A stretch of DNA of 15,068 bases from Nonlabens sp. Lineage in GTDB: Bacteria > Bacteroidota > Bacteroidia > Flavobacteriales > Flavobacteriaceae. Location: positions 1 through 15,068 of the forward strand of contig JALZUY010000201.1 in the NCBI GenBank assembly GCA_023301395.1. Reading direction: 5' to 3'. The notes below the pieces were generated by a model. The model was not told the DNA's origin. It searched no databases and worked only from the letters and a program-made list of their open reading frames with translations. Within the stretch, counting starts at the first letter, position 1, and each line of letters begins with the position of its first letter. Positions 1 to 6,788 of the stretch are shown in pieces. Position numbers and translations under genes: made by a program.

Positions 1-41
1 CATTCTTTTATTAATTTTAAAGCAATTATTAAAAATAACCA

Positions 42-374
42 ATGGAAATCTCCTGGAATGACTTTGAGAAAGTAGACATGCGAGTAGGAACGGTTTTAGC
101 GGCGAGTGATTTTCCCGAGGCGAGAAATCCATCTTATCAAGTGCAAATCGATTTTGGACCACTCGGAATTAAGAAAACCAGTGCTCAAATTACTAAACGC
201 TATGCTATAGATGAACTCATAGGAAAACAGGTGATAGCCGTTGTTAATTTTCCTAAAAAGCAAATCGCAAATTTCATGAGTGAATGTCTCGTTTTAGGAA
301 TAGTAGGAGAAGATAAAGATGTTATTCTTTTACAACCTACAGCTCATGCTCAAAATGGAGATCGGATTCTCTAA
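42..374 (+). CDS. csaA: CsaA-type tRNA-binding domain protein
   Basis: This 110-residue protein is a stand-alone OB-fold tRNA-binding domain of the CsaA family, related to the C-terminal domain of methionyl-tRNA synthetase and to YtpR. The family pattern is clear along the whole length: F-x-KVDMRVGTV near residues 8-19, the PEAR-x-PSYQ stretch at about 25-33, DFGPLGIKKTSAQIT at 37-51, and VVNFPKKQI followed by SECLVLG at about 67-86. Length equals the usual family size. CsaA has been described as a dimeric, cytosolic chaperone-like protein affecting export in Bacillus; its role in Bacteroidota is not established. The ATG follows an AT-rich leader with no visible ribosome site, which is normal in this phylum. 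The next gene begins 16 bp after its stop, so the two may be co-transcribed. Confidence 0.93.
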   Translation: MEISWNDFEKVDMRVGTVLAASDFPEARNPSYQVQIDFGPLGIKKTSAQITKRYAIDELIGKQVIAVVNFPKKQIANFMSECLVLGIVGEDKDVILLQPTAHAQNGDRIL

Positions 375-390
375 TAGCTTCAAATTATAT

Positions 391-939
391 ATGAATTATA
401 AATTGATCATTAAAAGAATAGCGTTAGTTCTAATGGGATTATTTTCCCTGTTGTTCTTATTTAAAGAATTTTTACTCAGTGAACTTAATCCTGCTGTTGA
501 CCATGGTATATTTAATGGACAGGTTGAGGAAATTAAAAATATGGAGTCTTTACCCGATATATTTATTCAAAAAGCAGATGAGGTAGTCATATTTCAAAAT
601 TACAATAAACAAATCCTTAATGAAGTTTTTTCATTTAGTAAAGGTTGGTGCCCTTGTGAAGGATTAGAAAATCAAGGTTTATTTGGAGCCCTACCCAAAT
701 CGCGAATATTGCTTAATTCAAAAGTAATGTCATTAAAGTTTCAACGAGAACTGACTATTGAGCAGTGTTTCACGTACAAAATGACGGAATCAGATTTTGG
801 TTATGGTATAAGAGGAGTGAAGAATGCTGCGGTGTATTATTTTAATAAACCGCTTACGGAATTAGGCAAAGCTGAAATTTATGCTTTAATTCAAATGACT
901 AAGAATTCTAGAAGATTCAATATCCAGCGGAGCCCTTAA
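391..939 (+). CDS. Membrane-anchored GT51-like (transglycosylase tail) protein
   Basis: This 182-residue protein begins at the ATG at 391. The frame is open further upstream into csaA, but this start puts a membrane segment immediately at the N-terminus (about residues 5-29, rich in I, L, V and F). The C-terminal third, roughly 117-180, resembles the end of the GT51 glycosyltransferase domain of class A penicillin-binding proteins: FGYGIRGV at 136-143 corresponds to the usual FG-x-G-x-x-GI, then AAVYYFNKPLTELGKAE at 146-162 corresponds to AA-x-x-YFGK-x-x-x-ELTLAE, and it ends NSRRFN in place of P-SRYNP. I cannot find the catalytic motif EDRRF-x-x-HxG or the GGSTITQQ motif; the matching region instead has WCPCEG at 86-91. 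It is therefore probably a non-catalytic or strongly diverged relative. It precedes a terminator and is convergent with the Deg protease gene. The homology call is by eye. Confidence 0.6.
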   Translation: MNYKLIIKRIALVLMGLFSLLFLFKEFLLSELNPAVDHGIFNGQVEEIKNMESLPDIFIQKADEVVIFQNYNKQILNEVFSFSKGWCPCEGLENQGLFGALPKSRILLNSKVMSLKFQRELTIEQCFTYKMTESDFGYGIRGVKNAAVYYFNKPLTELGKAEIYALIQMTKNSRRFNIQRSP

Positions 940-975
940 TTGATAAGGAAATATCAAATAATGTTTCCAGAATAA

Positions 976-1009
976 AAAAAGCTCCTCAAATTTAATCGAA
1001 GAGCTTTTT
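976..1009. terminator. Bidirectional intrinsic terminator between convergent genes
   Basis: A 12-bp stem with one mismatch, AAAAAGCTCCTC at 976-987 against GAAGAGCTTTTT at 998-1009, encloses a 10-base loop. Both sides end in A or T tracts, so it can end transcription from the GT51-like gene (plus) and from the Deg protease gene (minus), whose stop codon lies 19 bp away. Confidence 0.85.
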
Positions 1010-1027
1010 AAATTCAAAAGGAAAATT

Positions 1028-2437
1028 CTAATTCACCGTATAACGGAAACGCTCAATTTCACCTTTTGAATTCTTCATTTGTATTAATAAGGTTTCATTA
1101 GGAACAACATCGCGTAAAACTGCTTGAATGTCGTCAATATCATTAACATCAGTGTCATTTACTTTAGTTACTATATAATCACTTAGATTATATCTAGCCA
1201 GTTTACCTATTGTTTCTGTGATTTTCACACCACTATTTACATCAAATTGCTTTTTCTCTTTCTTAGTTAGATTACGCAATTTCATTTCTATTTGAGTAAT
1301 AGTAACGGTATTGTTTTTCGATAGAGTAATAGGAATAGAAATAAGTTCGTTATCTCTTATCACTTCGGCGGTTACAATGTCACCTGGGTTTTTAGTTTTT
1401 ATATATCCGTCTAGTTCTGTGAATTTTTTGATAACTAAACCATCAAGCTTAGTAATAACATCACCTACTCTTAGCTCACTTTTATCTGCGCCACTATCTT
1501 CGACTATTCCTGCGACATAAATCCCATCTCTAGAACTCAGTCCAAATTCTTTAGAATTTGTGCTATTTAAATCGGCACCACTTATTCCTAACATTCCTTT
1601 TTGTACAAAACCAAATTCCATGAAATCTTCAATGATTTTACGAGCATTGTTAGAAGGAACAGCAAATGAGTAACCTACATAAGAACCTGTTTGCGATTTA
1701 ATTGCAGTATTGATTCCTATAAGTTCGCCACGTGTGTTTACCAGTGCACCACCAGAGTTGCCAGGATTTACAGCAGCATCTGTTTGAATAAAGGACTGTC
1801 TTTTCTCATCGCCTGCTTCGAGATCACGACCTTTAGCACTTATGATTCCAGCAGTAACGGTACTCGTTAAGTTAAAAGGATTTCCTACGGCAAGAACCCA
1901 TTCACCTATTTTAGCATTATTAGAGTCTCCAAAAGGAACAAACGGTAAATCTTCGTCAGTATCAATTTTTATAAGTGCGATGTCACTTTCAGCATCGGCA
2001 CCTATTAATGTAGCGATGTAAGATTTATTATTATTTAGGGTAACCTGTAAGTGATTAGAATTATCAATCACGTGATTGTTAGTGATAATATAGCCGTCTG
2101 GTGTAATGATTACACCACTTCCAGTTCCTATGGCCTCTCGGTAAGGAACGCGTCCAGCCCATACATCAGACATGGACATAGGTGCACGTGCTACTGTTTT
2201 ATTAATAACATGTACTACAGAGTTTACAGTTTTCTCTGCGGCTTCTGTAAAATCTACTCCAGCAATGGATGTGTTTCCAGTATATGAAACTGGTGTTGCC
2301 GGTAAGGCGTTTTGTGTATTTTGTTGTTGTACAAACTTTATTTCATTAGTATTTTTATCTTGTACCAGCTGGTAGCCACCTAGAGCAACTATTCCACCTA
2401 GAATAGCCATGCTTACGGATTTGATAAATGTTTTCAT
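1028..2437 (-). CDS. degP: HtrA/Deg-family periplasmic serine protease
   Basis: This 469-residue protein has an N-terminal signal or anchor (about residues 1-25) followed by a trypsin-like domain and two PDZ regions, the Do-family layout. The catalytic triad is visible: His122 in TNNHVID, Asp152 in ESDIALIKI, and Ser228 in NPGNSGGALVN. PDZ1 spans about 281-375 (starting GMLGISG), and a weaker PDZ2 spans about 385-469. Length is close to E. coli DegP (474). Members degrade or refold damaged proteins in the periplasm; exact substrates cannot be inferred. The gene is divergent from dapF across 195 bp and ends at a bidirectional terminator. I saw no clear -7 box for it in the divergent region. 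The symbol is a family-level label; DegQ-like function is equally possible. Confidence 0.93.
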   Translation of the reverse strand: MKTFIKSVSMAILGGIVALGGYQLVQDKNTNEIKFVQQQNTQNALPATPVSYTGNTSIAGVDFTEAAEKTVNSVVHVINKTVARAPMSMSDVWAGRVPYREAIGTGSGVIITPDGYIITNNHVIDNSNHLQVTLNNNKSYIATLIGADAESDIALIKIDTDEDLPFVPFGDSNNAKIGEWVLAVGNPFNLTSTVTAGIISAKGRDLEAGDEKRQSFIQTDAAVNPGNSGGALVNTRGELIGINTAIKSQTGSYVGYSFAVPSNNARKIIEDFMEFGFVQKGMLGISGADLNSTNSKEFGLSSRDGIYVAGIVEDSGADKSELRVGDVITKLDGLVIKKFTELDGYIKTKNPGDIVTAEVIRDNELISIPITLSKNNTVTITQIEMKLRNLTKKEKKQFDVNSGVKITETIGKLARYNLSDYIVTKVNDTDVNDIDDIQAVLRDVVPNETLLIQMKNSKGEIERFRYTVN

Positions 2438-2619
2438 ATTCTTTTTCTTTTATGACTTAATAACTTAAAATTAGTTTAGTCATTGCGTTTAAACAATTAG
2501 TTTAACGGTATTTAACACAGATTCATTTTTTGTTAACTATTCATGTTAATCTCCAAAGAAAAGGATATAGAATAGTCAATAAGTCGATATTCCCTTTAAA
2601 AATAATTACCATTTCCTCT

Positions 2620-2627
2620 TACCTTTG
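2620..2627 (+). promoter_or_regulatory. Bacteroidota -7 box for dapF
   Basis: TACCTTTG matches the TAnnTTTG consensus of the Bacteroidota housekeeping sigma factor. Its end is only five bases before the dapF ATG, so transcription should begin at or within a base or two of the start codon. No TTG is found at the ideal -33 position; a T-rich stretch is there instead. Confidence 0.55.
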
Positions 2628-2632
2628 CAGTA

Positions 2633-3415
2633 ATGAACCATATTCACTTTTATAAATACCAAGGAACTGGAAACGACTTTGTCATGATTGACAATCGAGA
2701 CCAGTCATTTTCTAAAAAAGATACAGAGCTAGTAGCACTTTTATGTGATCGTAAATTTGGTATAGGAGCAGACGGATTAATCCTTCTAGAAAATCATCCT
2801 ACGGCACATTTTAAAATGGTCTACTATAATGCTGACGGGCAAGAAAGTACTATGTGTGGAAATGGTGGTAGATGTCTCGTGCGTTTTGCTCAGTTTCTAG
2901 AGATCATAACTGATACGGCAACATTTGAAGCCATAGATGGAATCCATCACGCTACGGTAGTAGATGCAGCTTCTATCAGTTTACAAATGAGTGATGTGAG
3001 TGAAGTACTTGTAAAAGAGAATTACGTTTTTACAGACACAGGCTCACCGCATCACGTACAACTCACTAAAAATCTAGCAGCATTTGATGTCTTTAATGAA
3101 GGCAAGCACTTGCGTAATTCAGTATACGGAACTGCAGGAGCAAATATCAACTTTGTAGAGCAAAAAGATAATCGTACCTTTAAGGTAAGAACCTATGAAC
3201 GTGGTGTAGAAGATGAAACCTTGAGTTGTGGAACTGGCGTTACCGCAGTAGCACTTGCTATGCACAGTACAAATAATACAACGGCACAAGAAGTAACTCT
3301 AGAAACTCCTGGTGGCGTTTTAAAAGTCTCTTTTAAACCACTAGAAACAGGTTATAATAATATATGGCTCACCGGTCCAGCTTTACAAGTCTTTAAAGGA
3401 ATATTTACGGTATGA
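2633..3415 (+). CDS. dapF: Diaminopimelate epimerase
   Basis: This 260-residue enzyme interconverts LL- and meso-diaminopimelate, the penultimate step of lysine synthesis and the source of the peptidoglycan cross-linking residue. Both catalytic cysteines sit in their signature contexts: Cys75 in NADGQESTMCGNGGRC and Cys199 in ETLSCGTGVTAVA. The N-terminus F-x-KYQGTGNDFVMID (6-20) is the standard opening of the family and fixes the start. The stop codon overlaps the next start (ATGA), so it heads a translationally coupled operon with the GNAT gene and mltG. A -7 box lies directly upstream. Confidence 0.97.
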   Translation: MNHIHFYKYQGTGNDFVMIDNRDQSFSKKDTELVALLCDRKFGIGADGLILLENHPTAHFKMVYYNADGQESTMCGNGGRCLVRFAQFLEIITDTATFEAIDGIHHATVVDAASISLQMSDVSEVLVKENYVFTDTGSPHHVQLTKNLAAFDVFNEGKHLRNSVYGTAGANINFVEQKDNRTFKVRTYERGVEDETLSCGTGVTAVALAMHSTNNTTAQEVTLETPGGVLKVSFKPLETGYNNIWLTGPALQVFKGIFTV

Positions 3416-3933
3416 TGTTACAGTCAGAAAATTGCATACTACGGGCTGTAGATCCTGAGGATATGGAATTTATCTATAAACTAGAGAACAATCCAGATTT
3501 ATGGGAAGTAGGCAACACGCTAGCTCCTTTTTCTAAATATACCATTAGAGAATACTTAGAAAACGCTCATAGAGATATCTATGAAGTGAAGCAATTGCGA
3601 CTCGCGATTTGTAATAAAAAGGAAGAAATCATAGGCGTTGTAGATTTGTATGATTTTAATCCGTATCACAAACGTGCTGGAGTAGGAATCGTGATTTCAC
3701 AAGATGCAGATCGCAAGAAAGGTTATGCTTCACAAGGCTTGCAGTTAATGATTGATTATGCTTTTAATCATTTGCGTTTACATCAACTATATGCTGGTAT
3801 AAGCGAGGATAATGTGGCGAGCAGGAAATTATTTGAGAAATTACGCTTTCGCGAAAGCGGAATAAAAAAAGACTGGATTGCCACTCAAAAATCTTATAAA
3901 AACGAAATCACCTACCAGCTCATCAATGAATAA
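3412..3933 (+). CDS. RimJ/RimL-type GNAT N-acetyltransferase
   Basis: This 173-residue protein belongs to the GNAT fold, RimJ/RimL-like branch. The acetyl-CoA pyrophosphate loop is visible as RKKGYASQGL at 101-110 (R/Q-x-x-G-x-G/A pattern), preceded by the AGVGIVISQDADR strand and followed by NVASRKLFEKLRF at 134-146, the usual C-terminal N-x-AS-x-x-LFEKLGF motif. Substrate is unknown. Its start overlaps the dapF stop by four bases, and its end overlaps mltG by eight. A 16-bp perfect palindrome is built into codons 145-149, giving LRFRES where relatives typically have LGF and variable residues. A second ATG at 3415 is an alternative start. Confidence 0.88.
   Translation: MMLQSENCILRAVDPEDMEFIYKLENNPDLWEVGNTLAPFSKYTIREYLENAHRDIYEVKQLRLAICNKKEEIIGVVDLYDFNPYHKRAGVGIVISQDADRKKGYASQGLQLMIDYAFNHLRLHQLYAGISEDNVASRKLFEKLRFRESGIKKDWIATQKSYKNEITYQLINE
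3841..3859 (+). repeat. Coding-embedded palindrome CGCTTTCGCGAAAGCG, copy 1
   Basis: Bases 3844-3859 form a perfect 16-bp palindrome inside the GNAT gene. Together with the preceding TTA it spells TTACGCTTTCGCGAAAGC, the same 18 bases found in sense orientation and in the same reading frame in yggS (10915-10932). Both encode LRFRES. Confidence 0.85.
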
Positions 3934-4972
3934 ATACAAGAATATAGTATTAGGAATAGTTTTGATAGGCCTGATCGTCATGGCGATTTTTGCCTATAAA
4001 GTGTACAGCACTTTCTTTAGTGCAAACACAAATTTTGAGACAGAAACCTACGAGGTTTTTATACCATCTACTGCAGACTATAATGCGGCATTCATGCTCG
4101 TGGCCGATGGAGTAAGTGATCGAGACGCACTCCATGAAACGGCTGTGCGCAAAGGATATAATACAAACATAAAAGCTGGTCGATTCATTTTGTGCAAAGG
4201 AATGACTAACAATGATATTATAAATACCATACGTAGTCAAAATGCACCTGTAAAAGTGCGATTCAATAATCAAGAACGTATAGAAGATCTCGCTGGTAGA
4301 TTAGCACAGCAAGTAGAACCAGATAGCTTAACGATTTTAAATGCCTTAAAAGATCCAGTATTTTTAAAAGAAAACGGCTTTACAGAAGAAACGGCACTTA
4401 CAATGTACTTGCCTAATTCTTATGACTGCTATTGGAACACGACAGCGGTAAACTTAAGAACTAAAATGCTTAATTCTTATAATAGTTTCTGGAACGATAA
4501 CAGACTTGCTCTAGCTAAAAAAATAGACCTTACACCAACTGAGGTGTACACACTTGCGAGTATAGTCCAAAAAGAAACTGCAAAGGCTGATGAACGTCCA
4601 CGAGTAGCGGGCGTTTATATGAACAGATTAAATCGTGGTATGAAACTCGATGCAGACCCCACGGTTATTTATTCAAAAAAACTAAAAGATAAAGATTTTA
4701 ATCAGGTCATAAAACGTGTCCTCTATAAGGACTTAACCATAGATTCGCCTTACAATACTTATAAGTATGCGAGTTTAATGCCGGGACCTATTGTGACTCC
4801 AGACTTAAATGCGATAGATGCAGTGCTCAACTACGAGAAGCATGGCTATTTCTATTTCGTGGCAAATGTGGAAAACTTTGGTTACCACAAGTTTGCAAAA
4901 ACGCTTGCTCAACATAATGCAAACGCAGCAGCTTATAGAAGATGGGTTGCTAAGCAAGGAATTAATAGATAG
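3926..4972 (+). CDS. mltG: Endolytic murein transglycosylase MltG (YceG-like)
   Basis: This 348-residue inner-membrane enzyme cleaves nascent glycan strands and is thought to set their length. The start at 3926 is chosen because it puts the membrane helix (about residues 5-28) at the N-terminus; the frame stays open further upstream but only inside the acetyltransferase gene. The YceG domain is unmistakable: a LysM-like region (about 45-110), YLPNSYDCYW at 161-170, TLASIVQKETAKADERP at 209-225 with catalytic Glu217, YMNRL, LDADPTVIYS at 241-250, SPYNTYKYASLMPGPI at 274-289, and a C-terminal GYHKFAKTLAQHNANAAAY. It overlaps the upstream gene by eight bases and is the last gene of the dapF operon. 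Confidence 0.96.
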   Translation: MNKYKNIVLGIVLIGLIVMAIFAYKVYSTFFSANTNFETETYEVFIPSTADYNAAFMLVADGVSDRDALHETAVRKGYNTNIKAGRFILCKGMTNNDIINTIRSQNAPVKVRFNNQERIEDLAGRLAQQVEPDSLTILNALKDPVFLKENGFTEETALTMYLPNSYDCYWNTTAVNLRTKMLNSYNSFWNDNRLALAKKIDLTPTEVYTLASIVQKETAKADERPRVAGVYMNRLNRGMKLDADPTVIYSKKLKDKDFNQVIKRVLYKDLTIDSPYNTYKYASLMPGPIVTPDLNAIDAVLNYEKHGYFYFVANVENFGYHKFAKTLAQHNANAAAYRRWVAKQGINR

Positions 4973-5344
4973 ATTTTTGGGCTATTGGCTGTTTTCTGTT
5001 TTTGATTGAAAAGTAAAAGCTTCTTGCTTTGAAGGAATGTTGTAATTGATGTATCACTAATACTAAGCAAACAACGAATATTAGTTTTAAAATAAAAACA
5101 ACTCCTTTCAGATCCCTGATAATTTGGTTTTTAAAAAAAAATATCAAATCTCTACGGCTATTTGAGAACGACTTTGTCTCACTTAAAAGCTCATGAATAA
5201 ACAAATTCATTCTACGAATATTTCTCAAACTTAAAGCCTCTAAAGAGATTGATTCAAAAAGTCTTAAACCATTAATTAGTAATTGTTTACATCTATTGAA
5301 TAACTACTTTAACATAGCAATAACATCAAACTAGGATAATGTCG
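4973..5344. other. Intergenic stretch downstream of mltG
   Basis: No convincing gene is seen here. A minus-strand frame of 88 codons crosses it (4962-5228) but has no recognisable family and runs into mltG. Structure visible: an inverted repeat ACTAATA (5056-5062) / TATTAGT (5079-5085) followed by TTTTAAAAT, possibly a weak terminator for mltG; a direct repeat TCTACGNNTATTT at 5151-5163 and 5211-5223; and ATGAAT/ATTCAT arms at 5193-5210. Confidence 0.4.
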
Positions 5345-5352
5345 TAAATTTG
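5345..5352 (+). promoter_or_regulatory. -7 box for the lysozyme-like gene
   Basis: TAAATTTG matches TAnnTTTG exactly. It implies a transcription start near 5358 and a leader of about 40 bases. No TTG was found at the usual -33 distance. Confidence 0.6.
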
Positions 5353-5379
5353 CAGCGCGTTAAAGAAAAAGTGACAGTA

Positions 5380-5391
5380 GTTTTCGAAAAC
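5380..5391. promoter_or_regulatory. 12-bp perfect palindrome in the leader
   Basis: GTTTTCGAAAAC lies between the inferred transcription start and the ATG at 5399, ending seven bases before it. It could bind a dimeric regulator or form a short RNA hairpin over the initiation region. Function is inferred only from position. Confidence 0.35.
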
Positions 5392-5398
5392 AAAATTT

Positions 5399-6046
5399 AT
5401 GAAATCACGTTATGTGTTTTTGGTTGGTTTGCCTTTAGTATTAATCTTCTGGTCATTCAGTAACAACCCTTTGAAGTTGAATTTTAGTTCATCATTTACT
5501 AAATCTTCAACAACATTAAATCAAGATTTGTGTGATACAGATGCTTTTATAGGTCCTGTAATCGATTTGAATTATTTTGATGTTCGTTATTATTCTCTTG
5601 CGATCACTCCACCAGATTCTTTTATGACTTTTAGAGAAGCACTTGCTTTTAAAGAATCTCAAGGTAAATTTTGGAAAGTAAATACACTCGGTTATATGGG
5701 GAAATACCAGTTTGGTATGACTACTCTAGAAACATTAGGTGTTACGGATTCACTACGGTTTTTACGCTCACCACGCTTACAAGAGCGTGTTTTTATTAAA
5801 AACTTGCAATATAATCATGAGATACTAGAACCATATATTGAGAAATATGCTGGTAAAAAAGTAGGTGGAATTGAAATCACTGAAAGCGGTATCCTGGCTG
5901 CAGCTCATCTATCTGGAGCTGGTGGCGTGAAGCGTTTCTTTAAAACAAACGGTCGTAAGGCAAATCGAGATGCTTATGGTAGTTCTATAAAAACGTATAT
6001 GAAACGTTTCGGTGGTTATGATATGAGTGAGGTTATAGAGCCATAG
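5399..6046 (+). CDS. Exported lysozyme-like (transglycosylase-fold) protein
   Basis: This 215-residue protein has an N-terminal hydrophobic segment (about residues 5-20) consistent with export or anchoring. From residue 78 it resembles a lysozyme/lytic-transglycosylase fold: FREALAFKESQGKFW at 78-92, in which Glu86 is the candidate catalytic acid (the ES pattern of these enzymes), then GYMGKYQFG at 98-106, and AAAHLSGAGGVKRFF at 167-181 with a final DAYGSSIKTYMKRFGGYD. I recall related flavobacterial proteins annotated as peptidoglycan-binding LysM, but no LysM repeat is visible here. Next to dapF and mltG it fits a cell-wall role. The gene has its own promoter and is convergent with the yggS remnant 45 bp downstream. 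Confidence 0.75.
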   Translation: MKSRYVFLVGLPLVLIFWSFSNNPLKLNFSSSFTKSSTTLNQDLCDTDAFIGPVIDLNYFDVRYYSLAITPPDSFMTFREALAFKESQGKFWKVNTLGYMGKYQFGMTTLETLGVTDSLRFLRSPRLQERVFIKNLQYNHEILEPYIEKYAGKKVGGIEITESGILAAAHLSGAGGVKRFFKTNGRKANRDAYGSSIKTYMKRFGGYDMSEVIEP

Positions 6047-6091
6047 TCATAAGGCCTTTTAAGGTTTCTAGAATGACTTGAAAAGCTGAAT

Positions 6092-6206
6092 TTAATCCCT
6101 ACTCCCAAAAATTGCACTTCCTACACGTACCATCGTGCTGCCTTCTTCCATCGCTATTTCATAATCTCCTGTCATTCCCATAGAAAGAGTTTTGAGCTCG
6201 TGAGAA
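6092..6206 (-). pseudogene. yggS: Truncated 3' end of yggS (displaced copy)
   Basis: Read on the minus strand, bases 6206 down to 6092 give an intact YggS C-terminus: HELKTLSMGMTGDYEIAM, then EEGSTMVRVGSAIFGSRD and a TAA stop. It includes the SMGMTGD phosphate-binding motif of the family. Upstream of base 6206 the similarity stops at once, and there is no N-terminal part, so it cannot encode a working protein. Bases 6156-6206 are identical to 10349-10399 in the intact yggS, whereas the distal 61 bases differ at 15 positions, nearly all without changing the protein. It sits where the original end of yggS would lie if the cassette to its right were removed. Confidence 0.88.
6156..6206. repeat. 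51-bp direct repeat, left copy
   Basis: Identical base for base to 10349-10399, in the same orientation, with a spacing of 4193 bp. It forms the left boundary of the inserted cassette; sequence beyond it (6207 on) does not match yggS. Confidence 0.92.
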
Positions 6207-6447
6207 ATTATCGTGAGTTGCTTTTATAATTGCTGTACTTTAGCGAATTTTATCTTATTTTTCTTCATACTTAATATATATGTTATACGTTGCTATGAGG
6301 AAATATCTAGTGTTATATGCCAATATTGTTAAGGAAGTCGCTGGAAATAACAATGTTGGTACGCTTAAAGATAAGTTCATTTTTTGTAGAGTTTTGCAAC
6401 TCAATTTATAATTATATTAAAAAAAAATTAGGATTTTTCTTAGTTTC
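6207..6447. other. Left edge of the cassette, no convincing gene
   Basis: About 240 AT-rich bases between the yggS remnant and the small protein gene. The only reading frame of note is 38 codons at 6295-6411 (plus), beginning MRKYLVLYANIVKEV, with ordinary codon use but no recognisable relatives; it might be a small peptide or chance. No RNA gene was recognised. Confidence 0.4.
6218..6243 (+). promoter_or_regulatory. Possible promoter at the left edge of the cassette
   Basis: TTG at 6218-6220 is followed after 15 bases by TACTTTAG at 6236-6243, one mismatch from TAnnTTTG. The spacing is slightly shorter than the usual 17-19. If real it would start transcription just inside the cassette and read toward the small protein, GLPGLI and receptor genes. 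Confidence 0.3.
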
Positions 6448-6470
6448 TTAGTGACTTAATTAATCACTAA
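6448..6470. repeat. Inverted repeat TTAGTGA / TCACTAA before the small gene
   Basis: Seven-base perfect arms at 6448-6454 and 6464-6470 enclose nine AT bases and are followed by a run of seven T. The shape could be an operator or a weak terminator. It sits exactly where the missing start codon of the small exported protein would be expected. Confidence 0.4.
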
Positions 6471-6515
6471 ATTTTTTTAACATTTGCCTTTATCGGTTTG
6501 TGTTCGTTTAACTCA

Positions 6516-6716
6516 ATGGAGTCTTCGGATTTAGATCCAGTTATTTGTGGCGAGAATGCTACAAGGGTAGATTTTGACTGTGGTGTAGCTTGTATTACAA
6601 TGAATATGCCTGGTGGTGGTCATCGGCAATTAACTTTTAACGAGTATTTGACTGCAGTCGATTGGATGAATGAGTCTTGTGCACCATCTGTAGGATTATA
6701 TCCTGGTTTTAATTAA
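6516..6716 (+). CDS. Small Cys-containing, probably exported protein; start uncertain
   Basis: The first ATG (6516) gives 66 residues, MESSDLDPVICGEN to VGLYPGFN, with four cysteines (VICGEN, FDCGVAC, ESCAP) that could form two disulfides and a GGG at about residues 34-36. I do not recognise the family. The frame is open back to 6471, and those upstream codons read IFLTFAFIGLCSFNS, a typical signal-peptide core, but contain no ATG or GTG; only TTG at 6498 or ATT at 6471 could start. Adding one T to the T7 run at 6472-6478 would extend it as ITKFFLTFAFIGL. It is thus either an exported protein with an unusual start, a frameshifted gene, or a degraded one. It is followed by a strong terminator and then the GLPGLI gene. 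Confidence 0.55.
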   Translation: MESSDLDPVICGENATRVDFDCGVACITMNMPGGGHRQLTFNEYLTAVDWMNESCAPSVGLYPGFN

Positions 6717-6747
6717 ATCGTTAGCATTTCAAAATGATTATTATTAA

Positions 6748-6788
6748 TACTCTGCAATAAAATATTGCAGAGTAATTTTTATTCTTTT
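6748..6788 (+). terminator. Strong intrinsic terminator between small gene and GLPGLI gene
   Basis: An 11-bp perfect stem, TACTCTGCAAT at 6748-6758 with ATTGCAGAGTA at 6764-6774, has a five-base loop and is followed by ATTTTTATTCTTTT. The T tract touches the ATG of the GLPGLI gene at 6789. It should end most transcripts of the small gene and act as an attenuator for the two downstream genes. Confidence 0.85.

Noticed and set aside
4962..5228. 88-codon minus-strand frame with a hydrophobic middle segment downstream of mltG
   Set aside because: It begins in a featureless AT-rich gap, runs antisense into the end of mltG, and shows no recognisable family or promoter.
6051..6064. AAGGCCTTTTAAGG as a terminator after the lysozyme-like gene
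   Set aside because: The overlapping short palindromes give no stable stem and there is no T tract after them.
6295..6411. 38-codon frame as a firm gene
   Set aside because: Too short to support without homologues or a clear promoter; mentioned only as part of the cassette edge.
6479..6486. AACATTTG as a -7 promoter box for the small gene
   Set aside because: It has one mismatch, no -33 TTG at a suitable distance, and lies within the codons that read as a signal peptide; a promoter there would contradict an exported product.
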